NCBI GenBank assembly: GCA_036396795.1
Contig: DASWKF010000090.1
Coordinates: 62,001-126,000, forward strand
Direction of reading: 5' to 3'
Length of the DNA stretch: 64,000 nucleotides
From: JAHEEM01 sp036396795
GTDB lineage: Bacteria > Pseudomonadota > Gammaproteobacteria > Steroidobacterales > Rariloculaceae
A program made the translations under genes and the position numbers. This document shows positions 24,929 through 33,989 of the stretch, piece by piece. How positions within the stretch are numbered: position 1 is the first letter of the stretch; each line of letters starts with the position of its first letter. The notes under the pieces are model-generated. The model saw only the letters and a program-made list of their open reading frames with translations, was not told where the DNA came from and searched no databases.

Positions 24929-25383
24929 TCATCGATGAAGGCGAGGAAACGCGCCTTGTCGTAGCTCTTGCCGCCGTCCTCGAGCGGCAGGGTGTTCTGC
25001 GAGGCCAGCAGCGAGCCGTCCGCCGCGAGCACCCAGAAATGCGGATAGCCCGCTGCCCGCGGCAAGCTTGCGAAGAAGGCCTCATTGTCGCCCTCGCGGG
25101 CGAAATACGCCTTGACGACGACGAAAGTCTCCTTGAACGGTCCGCCGACGTCGGCGTTGCGCGAGAGGAACGCGTCCAGATAGTGGCACCAGATGCACCA
25201 CTCGCCGCCGGCGATGACGAGAACCCGCTTGGCTTCCCGTTCGGCCGTCGCTTGTGCGGCTTCGAGCTGCTCGAACGGGTCGGCGGCGGAGTCGTAGCCG
25301 AGCCTGTCCTGGGCGTGGGCGGCGGCGGACAAGAGCAACAGCAGCGCAACAATCGCGGAGCGGTGGGCCGGGTTCGGGCTCAT
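24904..25383 (-). CDS. secreted thioredoxin-like protein (CIWC)
   Basis: A 159-aa protein with a signal peptide (core LLLLLSAAAHA) and a thioredoxin-fold domain. The active-site motif CIWC is at 63-66 (EWCIWCHYLD), which fits DsbD-gamma/SoxW-like or YyaL-type redox proteins acting on periplasmic disulfides. The C-terminal strand-helix KARFLAFIDEWK is typical of this group. It lies 16 bp downstream of the AsmA gene and its end overlaps the sigma factor gene, so all five minus-strand genes appear to form one transcription unit. Confidence 0.85.
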   Translation of the reverse strand: MSPNPAHRSAIVALLLLLSAAAHAQDRLGYDSAADPFEQLEAAQATAEREAKRVLVIAGGEWCIWCHYLDAFLSRNADVGGPFKETFVVVKAYFAREGDNEAFFASLPRAAGYPHFWVLAADGSLLASQNTLPLEDGGKSYDKARFLAFIDEWKAMKPL

Positions 25384-25399
25384 GGTTCTCCTCCGTTGG

Positions 25400-28243
25400 T
25401 CAGCGTAGCCGCTCCTCGAGCCGCTGGCGCAGCCTGTCCTCGAGCTCGCCGCGGACGCGGTCGCGAACGAGCTGGCGGAAGTCCGGTTGAATCTCCGGCG
25501 CGGTGATCGTGCCGCTGACGCGCATCGGGATCGAATCGCCGATGGCGCGATCCATCGTCTCGCAGCGCGGGATGCCGATGCTCGCGGTCATTTCGGCGAC
25601 CAGGTCGTAGTTGATGTCGCGGCTGACGATATCGGACTGCCCCTGGCCCGTGACTTTGAGGAAGGCCGTCGTCGCTTCGAGATCGCGCGTGCGGGCAATG
25701 CCCTCCTGCACCTCGGCGCGGCCGCGAATGAGCTGAAAGCGCGTGAGCTCCTCCGCGGCCGCGGGCCGGGGCAGACTCTGGGTGACGTTGTAGGCCGAGC
25801 ACAAGGCATGGCCGAGGTTGAATCCGCGCAGCGTTCCGTCGCGCACCGAGAACTCGACGCGTCCCTGGGACGAGTCGAGCACGCTGGTGAGTCGCGCGCC
25901 GGTGCCTGCGAGCGACAGATCGAAGCTGCCTGCGCCGGTCATGTTCGCTTCGCCGCGCAGGGCCGCGAGCAGCGGCTCGAGCTGGATCGTCGTTGCCGCG
26001 CCGTTGACCGCCAACCGCGGTAGCTCACCGCGCGCGTCGAGCTCCACTCGACCTTGAAACGCGCCGCCGTAGAGCTCGGTGCGCGCGTCCTCGACCACGC
26101 CTAGGCCGTCGCGGACCGTGAGGCGCGAGCTCAAATTGCTGAAGCTCAAGTTCGCGAGGCCGAGCTCACCGACGCTGAGCTCGCCCGCGAGATTCAGGTC
26201 GTAGAGCGGCTGTGTCGGCAGCGTGACGTCGGCGACGGCGGCCGGCGCGGCGGCCGGCGCATCCGGCGTCGGCGGCAGATAGCGATCGGCATCGAGACGA
26301 TCGATCTCGAGCCTGAACTCGTAGGCGACCGGCTCGCTGAAGGCAACGGTAACATCGCCGGTCACGGTGCTGTCGTCGAGCCGCAATTGGATATCCGTGA
26401 ATACGCCGCGAGTCGCGTCGACGTCGAGCTCGGCCGAAAGCGACGCCGTCTTGAACGCCGTCGAGTCCGCCAGCGCGGGTGCGGGTCGGTTGAGCCGCGC
26501 CAAAAGCGCCTTGGGGTCGAACGGCCTGAGCTCCAGGTTGCCGGCCCAGCTCTGCGAGTCCGGCAGCTGCGTCATTCGCAAGCTGCCCAGCATCCGAAGG
26601 CCCGCGGCTTCGGCATCGAGCTCGCTGAGCTCGAGCGTCCCGGCGCCGCTCAAGTAGTCGAAGCGCGCGCGCAGCGCGAGCGTGCCGAGATCGGCCGTGG
26701 CGAGCGCCTCCGGCATCCGCTCTCCGAGCGCGGCGGTCAGACGCTCGCCGCTCAGCGAAGGCACGCTCAGACGGCCTTCATAGCTCGAGCCGTCGTCGAG
26801 ACGGTGGAGCTCACCGGTGATCCGGGCGCCGAGAATTCCAGCATCGATGTTCTCCAGCGACAGACGCTGCTGCTCTGGTTGATAGCGAACCTGGCTCGAG
26901 ATTCGCGCCGCGCCCAAGGCCCCGGCGTCTATGCTCGCTGCCGTGTCCGCGGGCAGCAGGGGCATCAGACGCGCCGGATCGAACTCGTTGGTCGCGAAGC
27001 GGCCGCTCGCCGAGCCGTCCGCGGCTGCCGTGAATTCTCCCTCGAGCGCGACGCCGAGCAGCGCCGCCGACAAGCTCGACAAGGCGAGTGATCTGGTCGC
27101 GGGCTGAGCGACAAAAGCCGCGCTCAGGTCGAAATTGCCGAGCCCGCCGCGCGCCGCCGGGTCGAGCTCCAGACCGAGCGCGTCGAGGGCCGCTTGCAGC
27201 GGCGCGCCGGCGATGCTCACCCGGCCCTCGAGCTCGGGTTGATCCAGCAGGTTGCGGCCGCTGAGCTCCCAAGCGGCCGCGATGCCCGCCGCCACAGTGT
27301 TGAGATCATCGAAGGCCAAAGTCGCTTCGGTCAGATCGAGCCTCAATGCCGACCAGTCGGCGGCGAGCTCGAGCTGCTCCGGTCCCACGGGCGGCGCGAT
27401 CACGGTCGCGGTCAAGCTGCCTTGAGCGATCTCGGCGTTGCGGGTCTCCAGTCCGAAGCCGAGGTTCCCGGTCTGCAGCGTTCCGGCGGCGCGCTCGTTG
27501 CCGCCGCCGTCGGTGAGGTTGAACACGACTGTGAGGTTGCGTCCCTCGAGTCGCGCGGCGGCCGAATCCATGAAGGCTGCTCCGGAGGCCGTAATCTCCG
27601 CCGTCAGCTGCGGCTCGATGCTGACGAGTCGGAAAGCCAGCTGCGCGTCGATCGGAGCGCCGGCCGCGATCTCCTCGGTTTCGAGCGACAGCTCCGAGAT
27701 CACGTAACGCACTTCGGTGGCATTCTCACGCCAGAAGATCAGGCCGTCGTTGATATCGATACCGGCGATATTGAGCTGATCCAGGAACGGCGCGGCGGCG
27801 GGCGCGTCCTCGGGCTCGCCCGCGTCGCCGGATTCGCCCGCGGCGATCAGATCGCTCCAGTTATTCGACCCTTGCGCATCCGTGGCGAGGTTGAGCTCCA
27901 AGCCGTCCAGGCGCACGGTGCCGATCTCGACGCGCCGGCTCAACAGCGGCAGCAGCCGGACGCTCACGGTGGCGCTGTCTATCGAGGCAAAATCGTCGTC
28001 GCCGAATCCGGCGGCGTTGCCCATGCGAACGTTGCCGGTCGTGATTCCGAGCCAAGGAAAGAACGTGAGCTCGAGATCGTCCTCGATCACGAATTCACGT
28101 CCGGTCCGCTCGCTGACCCACTCGGAGAGATAGTCCTTGTAATCGTTCGGGTCGAACAGCAGCCAGACCGCGATGCCGATGACGACGGCCAGCGTCGCAA
28201 TGACGGCTAGCGTCGCTCCCACTACCTTGAACAGCGTTTTCAT
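25400..28243 (-). CDS. AsmA family protein
   Basis: A 947-aa protein with an N-terminal membrane anchor (about 6-30) followed by the AsmA start (DPNDYKDYLSEWVSERTGREF) and a very long beta-rich periplasmic part that ends in the AsmA C-terminal region (FNLGHALC...). AsmA-like proteins form long hydrophobic grooves involved in lipid transport or outer-membrane homeostasis; the exact substrate here is not known. It is the first gene of the minus-strand unit leading to the sigma/anti-sigma/DUF4252 genes, which suggests envelope-stress linked expression (inference). Confidence 0.92.
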   Translation of the reverse strand: MKTLFKVVGATLAVIATLAVVIGIAVWLLFDPNDYKDYLSEWVSERTGREFVIEDDLELTFFPWLGITTGNVRMGNAAGFGDDDFASIDSATVSVRLLPLLSRRVEIGTVRLDGLELNLATDAQGSNNWSDLIAAGESGDAGEPEDAPAAAPFLDQLNIAGIDINDGLIFWRENATEVRYVISELSLETEEIAAGAPIDAQLAFRLVSIEPQLTAEITASGAAFMDSAAARLEGRNLTVVFNLTDGGGNERAAGTLQTGNLGFGLETRNAEIAQGSLTATVIAPPVGPEQLELAADWSALRLDLTEATLAFDDLNTVAAGIAAAWELSGRNLLDQPELEGRVSIAGAPLQAALDALGLELDPAARGGLGNFDLSAAFVAQPATRSLALSSLSAALLGVALEGEFTAAADGSASGRFATNEFDPARLMPLLPADTAASIDAGALGAARISSQVRYQPEQQRLSLENIDAGILGARITGELHRLDDGSSYEGRLSVPSLSGERLTAALGERMPEALATADLGTLALRARFDYLSGAGTLELSELDAEAAGLRMLGSLRMTQLPDSQSWAGNLELRPFDPKALLARLNRPAPALADSTAFKTASLSAELDVDATRGVFTDIQLRLDDSTVTGDVTVAFSEPVAYEFRLEIDRLDADRYLPPTPDAPAAAPAAVADVTLPTQPLYDLNLAGELSVGELGLANLSFSNLSSRLTVRDGLGVVEDARTELYGGAFQGRVELDARGELPRLAVNGAATTIQLEPLLAALRGEANMTGAGSFDLSLAGTGARLTSVLDSSQGRVEFSVRDGTLRGFNLGHALCSAYNVTQSLPRPAAAEELTRFQLIRGRAEVQEGIARTRDLEATTAFLKVTGQGQSDIVSRDINYDLVAEMTASIGIPRCETMDRAIGDSIPMRVSGTITAPEIQPDFRQLVRDRVRGELEDRLRQRLEERLR

Positions 28244-28376
28244 GCGTTCCCGGACAGATTCGAGGGCTTGCTTTGACGCGCAGCGCCGGCGTCGGTTCCA
28301 AAATTCTACGCCGCGTCATCCGGAAGCGATAGACTCCTCACCGCGCCGTCCGGTCAACGTTCGAGCAGGTGGTTCC

Positions 28377-29768
28377 GTGGACAAGAACGAGATGCATTAC
28401 GCGACGATTACCGACATCGCCGCGGCGCTTCGTTCACGCGAGGTCTCGTCCGTCGAGCTCACGGAGTGGCTGCTCGATCGGATTGCGCGCCTCGACGGGG
28501 ATCTCAACGCTTATTTGACCGTGAGCGACAGTCTCGCGCTCGAGCAGGCTTACCGGGCGGACGAGGAGCTCGCCGAGCACATCGATCGCGGCCCGCTGCA
28601 CGGCGTGCCCGTCGCCGTCAAGGACTTGATCGCGACGCGCGGCATTCGCACGACGGCCGGCAGCCGTCTCTACGAGCATTGGGTTCCTGACGAGGACGCG
28701 ACCGTGATTCACAAGCTCTACGAGGCCGGCGCGGTCCTGCTCGGAAAGACCGGTCTGCACGAGCTCGCTTTCGGCTCGACTTCGATCAATCCGTTTTTCG
28801 GCGCGATCGCCAATCCCTGGCGCACGGATCATCATCCGGGCGGCTCCAGCGGCGGCTCGGCGGTGGCGGTCGCCGCGGGAATGGCGTACGCCGCCATCGG
28901 CACCGACACCGGATGCTCGGTGCGCCAGCCCGCCGAATGTTGCGGAATCGTCGGCCACAAGCCGACCTTCGGGCTCGTCGGCAGATCCGGAGTCTTGCCG
29001 CTGATCCATTCCATGGACCACGTCGGACCCCTGACCCGAAACGTGCGCGATGCGGCGATCGTGCTGCAGGCGATCGTCGGTCCCGATGCCGGGGATCCCG
29101 ACAGCGTCAGCGCCGCCGTGCCCGATTTCACCGAGCAGCTCGACTGGTCGATCGGAGGCTTCGTCGTCGGCGTGCCGCGCGGCTTCTTCTTCGACGGCGG
29201 CGATCGCGAGGTCGTCGACATCGTCGACGCGAGCCTGGCCGTTTTCGAGCAGCTCGGCGCCTCGCTCGTCGAGATCGCGCTTCCGAACGTCGCCGATGCC
29301 TATCAGGCGGCCGACGTGACCTTCGTCGAGATCGTCGAGGCGCACGCTGAGGCCATCGCCGGCAACCCCTCCGCTTTCAGCGAAGAGTTCAAGCGCCGCT
29401 ATGCGGGCGTCGCCCGCAGCACCGCCCACGAATATGCCGAAGCGCAGAAATTCAGACGGGCCTTCAAAGCCGAGGTCGCGGCGGTCATGCAGCGTTGCGA
29501 CGTCTTGGCGATGCCGACCTCCACGGTCGCGGCGGCGCCGATCGCGTGGCAACCTCCCGAGCACGCCACCGAGCGCCGCAAGAACGCCTGCATCTTCAAT
29601 TTCACCGGCCAGCCGGCGATTTCGGTGCCTTGCGGATTCACGGCGCGGGATCTCCCCGTCGGACTCATGCTCGCAGGGAGAATGTTCGAGGACGGCAGAG
29701 TCCTTCAGGTCGCCAGCGCGTTCGAGCAGGCGACGTCCTGGCATCTGCGCCGGCCGCCGGTCGGCTGA
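28377..29768 (+). CDS. amidase signature family enzyme
   Basis: A 463-aa cytosolic amidase. The catalytic Ser-cisSer-Lys set is present: K82 in VAVKDL, S157/S158 in GGSSGGS, and nucleophile S181 in GCSVRQPA (a Cys replaces the usual second Gly before it). Such enzymes hydrolyse amides such as indoleacetamide or Glu-tRNA substrates; no gatB or gatC is nearby, so it is unlikely to be GatA. The GTG start at 28377 has AGGTGG just upstream, better than the ATG at 28392. The substrate is unknown. Confidence 0.9.
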   Translation: MDKNEMHYATITDIAAALRSREVSSVELTEWLLDRIARLDGDLNAYLTVSDSLALEQAYRADEELAEHIDRGPLHGVPVAVKDLIATRGIRTTAGSRLYEHWVPDEDATVIHKLYEAGAVLLGKTGLHELAFGSTSINPFFGAIANPWRTDHHPGGSSGGSAVAVAAGMAYAAIGTDTGCSVRQPAECCGIVGHKPTFGLVGRSGVLPLIHSMDHVGPLTRNVRDAAIVLQAIVGPDAGDPDSVSAAVPDFTEQLDWSIGGFVVGVPRGFFFDGGDREVVDIVDASLAVFEQLGASLVEIALPNVADAYQAADVTFVEIVEAHAEAIAGNPSAFSEEFKRRYAGVARSTAHEYAEAQKFRRAFKAEVAAVMQRCDVLAMPTSTVAAAPIAWQPPEHATERRKNACIFNFTGQPAISVPCGFTARDLPVGLMLAGRMFEDGRVLQVASAFEQATSWHLRRPPVG

Positions 29769-29859
29769 CGGCGGCACGCGCGGATTCGCTTCGCCGTTTG
29801 CGTTCTTCGTATACTGCCGTCGTGTGTTGCTGCAGGCCGAAAGCGGACGGTGCGTCGTC

Positions 29860-31122
29860 ATGACGCTTGAATATCTCGAGCGGCGGGCGGGCAGGTGGCG
29901 ACCGGCGCTTGCGGCGGCGGCACTCACGCTCTCATGCGGCTGCGTCGAGGCGCCGTCGGGGCCGCTTGCGATCGTGGAGCTTGCGACGCCGGCTCGAGAA
30001 TTCAGCGGCCAGGCGCATCTGGCTTCCGCCGAGGACGGCAGCACGGTTCTGAGCTGGCTCGAGCCGACGGCCGACGACGGCATGGCCTTGAGGTTCACGA
30101 CGCTCGCGCCCGGCGCCGAGACCTGGGCTGCGCCGCGCACCTTGGCCGAGGGCGCCGACTGGTTCATCAACTGGGCGGATTTCCCGTCGGTCGTACCCAT
30201 CACGGGTGACCTTTGGGCCGCGCATTGGCTGGTCTTCCAGGAAGACTTTCACGGCTACGACATTTATCTATCGCTGTCGACGGACGCCGCTGCGTCGTGG
30301 CAGCCGCCCGTCAAGCTCAATACCGACGGCCTGCCGGCGGAGCACGGTTTCGTGACGCTGTTTCCGCTCGAGGGAGACGTCGGCGCCGTGTGGCTCGACG
30401 GGCGCAACATGATCGTCGGCGGCGAAGTCGTCTATACCGGCCCGGGCGGAGAGCTGCTGGGCACGAGCGTGCGTTTCGCGCGCTTCTCCGCCGACGGCGA
30501 GCGCCTCGTCGACGAGGCGCTCGACGAGCTGGTCTGCGATTGTTGTCAGCCGGACGTCGCGCTCAGCGCCGCCGGGCCGGTCCTCTCCTATCGCGACCGC
30601 ACACCGGAGGAGCTCCGTGACATCGTGATTCGCCGCATGCGAGACGGTCGCTGGCAAGCGGTGGAGCCGCTGCCGCCGGACGGCTGGCGAATCCCGGGTT
30701 GCCCGATCAACGGCGCCGCGATCGCCGCCGACGGCGACGACGTCGTCGTCGCCTGGTTTACCGCGCCCGACGACGAGCCTGCGATTCGCTTCGCCCGCTC
30801 CGGCGACGCAGGTGAAACCTTCGGTGAGGCCGTCGACATCGATACCGCCGGCAGCTTCGGCCACGTCGATGTGGCCCTATCCAGTCGCGGTGACGCCGTC
30901 GTCAGCTGGCTGCGCAGCGGCGAGTCCGGTGTGGAGCTGGTAATGCGGCGCGTCTCGCGTTCGGGCGAGCTCGGCGCGATCGAAACCGTCGCCGGCAGCG
31001 GCGTCTCGAGGCCGATCGACTTCCCGCAGATGATTTTCGCCGGGGATCGGCTCGTGTTCGCCTGGACGAATTTCGACAACGGTAGCGACGTCAAGACCGC
31101 GATCGGCCGGCATGGACCTTAG
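29860..31122 (+). CDS. sialidase/BNR-repeat-like lipoprotein
   Basis: A 420-aa lipoprotein (lipobox around LSCGC) with a six-bladed beta-propeller appearance. BNR/Asp-box-like stretches recur, for example SLSTDAAASW and FARSGDAGETF, each with the S/T-x-D-x-G-x-T/S-W/F character. An odd CDCC cluster lies near the middle of the protein. A glycoside hydrolase role is not proven; it might bind carbohydrate or another ligand. It is convergent with ctlX, and the two stop codons share bases (31119-31122). No ribosome site is evident at the chosen ATG. Confidence 0.72.
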   Translation: MTLEYLERRAGRWRPALAAAALTLSCGCVEAPSGPLAIVELATPAREFSGQAHLASAEDGSTVLSWLEPTADDGMALRFTTLAPGAETWAAPRTLAEGADWFINWADFPSVVPITGDLWAAHWLVFQEDFHGYDIYLSLSTDAAASWQPPVKLNTDGLPAEHGFVTLFPLEGDVGAVWLDGRNMIVGGEVVYTGPGGELLGTSVRFARFSADGERLVDEALDELVCDCCQPDVALSAAGPVLSYRDRTPEELRDIVIRRMRDGRWQAVEPLPPDGWRIPGCPINGAAIAADGDDVVVAWFTAPDDEPAIRFARSGDAGETFGEAVDIDTAGSFGHVDVALSSRGDAVVSWLRSGESGVELVMRRVSRSGELGAIETVAGSGVSRPIDFPQMIFAGDRLVFAWTNFDNGSDVKTAIGRHGP

Positions 31123-32057
31123 CCGCGGCGCCGCGGCAGGTGGATCTCCGCGAGCATGCAGCGCACGCTGCCGCCGCCGTAGGCTTCCAAGGTGGGAATC
31201 GCTGCGGCCACGATCGCGCCGTGGGCCTCGAGCTTGCGCCGCTGGGGAGCGGTGAAGGCGCCCCAGGCTTCGGTCGACATCGCGAGCACCGGGCCGTCAC
31301 GGCCGCGAAGCTCGAGCTGATTGGCGGCGAACGCGTGCATCTGCGCTTTGCTGAGCTCGATCAGCGCGCGGCCCGAAGCCTCGAGCCTCGAGCGAACCTC
31401 CTCGCGCGCCTCGCGCTCATGGATCGCCTCCAAGCACACCACGGCGAGGCTCGAGCCTACGCTCATCAAGACGTCCGTGTGGTAGATCGCCTGCCCGCGC
31501 TCGTCCGTCGCGTGAAAGGGGAGCGTTGCGTAGCCGAGCCTGGCGGCGAAGTCCGCAAGCGCTTGCGCGTGCGTGCGCGGCGACAGACAGGCATAGGCCA
31601 CGCGTTGGATGCGGTCGAGCACCAGGCTGCCGGTGGCTTCGAGGTAGCGGCCTTCGAGCTCGTGCTCGGTCAAATCGACGATGCGTCCGATCTCGTAACC
31701 GCGCTCGTTCTCCAAAGCCTGTAGAAGCTCGCCGCGGCGCTCGCGGCGGCGGTTAGGCGCGAGCATGGGGTAGAGCACGGCCGTGCCGTCGGCATGAAAG
31801 CTCACCCAGTTGCTCGGAAACACCTCGTCGGGAGTGTCGGCCGCATGATTGCCCGCGAAGATCTCGACGCGCACGCCGGCGGCGCCGAGAGCGACGGCGA
31901 CGCGGTCGACCTCGATCCGCGCGCGCTCGGCGATTTCCGTGCCGGATCCCGGCTGCTGAAAGAAGTTCGATGCGAGCGTTTCCGGATTGCTGCCGAAGCG
32001 ACGCGGCCGCACCATCAGCACCGCATTCGCCGTCTGAGTCTCCGCCGCATCGCTCAT
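31119..32057 (-). CDS. ctlX: CtlX-like amidinotransferase-fold hydrolase
   Basis: A 312-aa protein of the arginine deiminase/dimethylargininase fold. Features are MVRPRRFGSNPET at the start, GNHAADTPDEVFPSNW, YHTDVLM (catalytic His) and the C-terminal GGGSVRCMLAE, where C300 would be the nucleophile. The pattern matches citrulline utilisation hydrolase CtlX, which degrades citrulline to ornithine. It lies directly downstream of typA (9 bp) and is probably cotranscribed with it. The absence of neighbouring arginine-pathway genes means the metabolic role is inferred from the family alone. Confidence 0.82.
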   Translation of the reverse strand: MSDAAETQTANAVLMVRPRRFGSNPETLASNFFQQPGSGTEIAERARIEVDRVAVALGAAGVRVEIFAGNHAADTPDEVFPSNWVSFHADGTAVLYPMLAPNRRRERRGELLQALENERGYEIGRIVDLTEHELEGRYLEATGSLVLDRIQRVAYACLSPRTHAQALADFAARLGYATLPFHATDERGQAIYHTDVLMSVGSSLAVVCLEAIHEREAREEVRSRLEASGRALIELSKAQMHAFAANQLELRGRDGPVLAMSTEAWGAFTAPQRRKLEAHGAIVAAAIPTLEAYGGGSVRCMLAEIHLPRRRG

Positions 32058-32066
32058 CAGACGGTC

Positions 32067-33896
32067 CTAGCTGGTTTCCCGGCTCCTCGAGGCGCGCCGA
32101 CGCTGGTTCTCGGTCAGCAGCTTCTTGCGCAGCCGGATGCTCGCCGGCGTGACCTCGACGAGCTCGTCGTCGTCGATGAACTCCAGTGCCTGCTCGAGAG
32201 AGAACTCCGTCGGCGGCGTCAATAGGATATTCTCGTCCGAGCCCGCTGCCCTGATGTTCGTAAGCTGCTTGGCTTTGGTCGGGTTGACCGCCAAGTCGTT
32301 GTCGCGGCTGTGGGCGCCTACGATCATGCCTTCATAGACTTCGGTGCCGTGCTCGACGAACAGCGAGCCGCGTTCCTGCAGATTGAACAGCGCGTAGGCG
32401 AGAGCCCTGCCGTTGACCATCGACACCAACGCCCCGTTCAGGCGCTGGCCGAGCTCGCCCGGCGCGCGTTCGGCATAGCCGTCGAAGATGTGATAGAGAA
32501 GCCCGGTCCCCGCCGTCGCCGTCAGGTACTCGGTGCGAAAGCCGATGAGGCCGCGTGCCGGGATGCGGTATTCGAGACGAACGCGCCCCTTGCCGTCGGG
32601 CATCATGCTCAGGAGAACGCCCCTGCGTTGCGCGAGCCGGCTCATGACCGCGCCCTGGTAGTCGGCCTGAAAATCCACCGTCAGTAGCTCCCAGGGCTCA
32701 TGCCTGCGGCCGTCGACCTCGCGCTCGATGACCTCCGGGCGGGATACGGCGAGCTCGTAGCCTTCGCGGCGCATGGTCTCTATGAGTATCCCGAGGTGCA
32801 GCTCGCCGCGCCCGGACACGAGGATCTTGTCGGGATCGGCCGTGGCCTCGACGCGCAGCGCGACGTTGTGCTTGGCCTCCCTGTCGAGACGATCCTTGAT
32901 CTGGCGGCTCGTCACATACTTCCCCTCGCGGCCCGCCAACGGTGATTTGTTGACGTGGAAGGTCATGCTGATGGTCGGCTCGTCGACCTTGAGCGCGGGC
33001 AAGGCCTCGGGGTGGTCGCGCGCGCAAACGGTGTCGGAGATCTGCAGCTTGTCGATGCCGCTGAAGACGACGATGTCGCCCGCTTCGGCGGCCTCCATTC
33101 GCCGCCGCTCGAGGCCCGAGAAGCCGAAAATTTCGAGGACTCGGCCGGAGCGCGACTGCCCTTGGCTGTCGACGATGCTGACGGCCTGGTTGCTGGTGAG
33201 CCGGCCGCGCGTGATGCGGCCGATGCCGAGCATGCCCACGTAAGCGTCGTAGTCCAGGCTCGATACCTGAAGCTGCAGCGGGCCGTCCAGGTCGACGTCG
33301 GGCGGGGGGATTTGAGTGACGATCGCCTCCAGCAGCGGCAACATGTCGCCGGATCGCGTATCGGGCCCGGTTCCGGCGTAGCCCTTGAGCGCGGAAGCAT
33401 AAATGACCGGGAAGTCGAGCTGCGCCTCGGTCGCACTCAGCCGGTCGAACAGGTCGAAGGTCTGATCGAGGACCCACAGAGGGCGGGCGCCGTCGCGATC
33501 GATCTTGTTGATGACCAGCAGCAGTTTCAAGCCGCGCGCGAAGGCTTTCTGGGTGACGAAGCGCGTCTGCGGCATCGGGCCGTCGACGGCGTCGACGAGC
33601 AGCATGACGCCGTCGACCATCGAAAGCACGCGTTCGACTTCACCGCCGAAGTCGGCGTGTCCGGGCGTATCGACGATATTGATCTGCCAATCGCGCCAGC
33701 GCAGCGCCGTGTTCTTCGACAGGATCGTGATGCCGCGCTCGCGTTCCAGGTCGCTCGAGTCCATGGCACGCTCCGGCAACGTGACGCGCGCGTCGATGGT
33801 GCCCGACTGCTGCAGAAGCCTGTCCACGAGCGTGGTTTTGCCGTGATCGACGTGGGCGATGATGGCGACGTTTCGGATGCGAGCTTGTTTGGACAT
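32067..33896 (-). CDS. typA: translational GTPase TypA/BipA
   Basis: A 609-aa translational GTPase, the usual length for TypA (about 607). The GTP-binding motifs are clear: AHVDHGKTTL (P-loop), ERERGITI, DTPGHADFGG and NKIDRDGARP, followed by the EF-G-like domains III/V and the TypA C-terminal domain (PNREGTVV-like region replaced by GSDENILLTPP and the EFIDDDELVEVTP end). TypA acts in ribosome assembly and stress. The start MSKQARIRNVAII is the family start; an upstream in-frame ATG would add residues unlike family members. Confidence 0.97.
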   Translation of the reverse strand: MSKQARIRNVAIIAHVDHGKTTLVDRLLQQSGTIDARVTLPERAMDSSDLERERGITILSKNTALRWRDWQINIVDTPGHADFGGEVERVLSMVDGVMLLVDAVDGPMPQTRFVTQKAFARGLKLLLVINKIDRDGARPLWVLDQTFDLFDRLSATEAQLDFPVIYASALKGYAGTGPDTRSGDMLPLLEAIVTQIPPPDVDLDGPLQLQVSSLDYDAYVGMLGIGRITRGRLTSNQAVSIVDSQGQSRSGRVLEIFGFSGLERRRMEAAEAGDIVVFSGIDKLQISDTVCARDHPEALPALKVDEPTISMTFHVNKSPLAGREGKYVTSRQIKDRLDREAKHNVALRVEATADPDKILVSGRGELHLGILIETMRREGYELAVSRPEVIEREVDGRRHEPWELLTVDFQADYQGAVMSRLAQRRGVLLSMMPDGKGRVRLEYRIPARGLIGFRTEYLTATAGTGLLYHIFDGYAERAPGELGQRLNGALVSMVNGRALAYALFNLQERGSLFVEHGTEVYEGMIVGAHSRDNDLAVNPTKAKQLTNIRAAGSDENILLTPPTEFSLEQALEFIDDDELVEVTPASIRLRKKLLTENQRRRASRSRETS

Positions 33897-33989
33897 GGGT
33901 CGGCGGTGGTGTATGGGAGGCTGGCTTTGACTGCCGGGTGTTCGCAAAGATCCGCAGGCCCGCAGACCGCCGAGCGGCCGCCATGCGCC

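Noticed and set aside
28377..29768. GatA subunit of the tRNA-dependent amidotransferase
   Set aside because: No gatB or gatC is adjacent and the nucleophile loop has GCS rather than GGS, so a stand-alone amidase is more likely.
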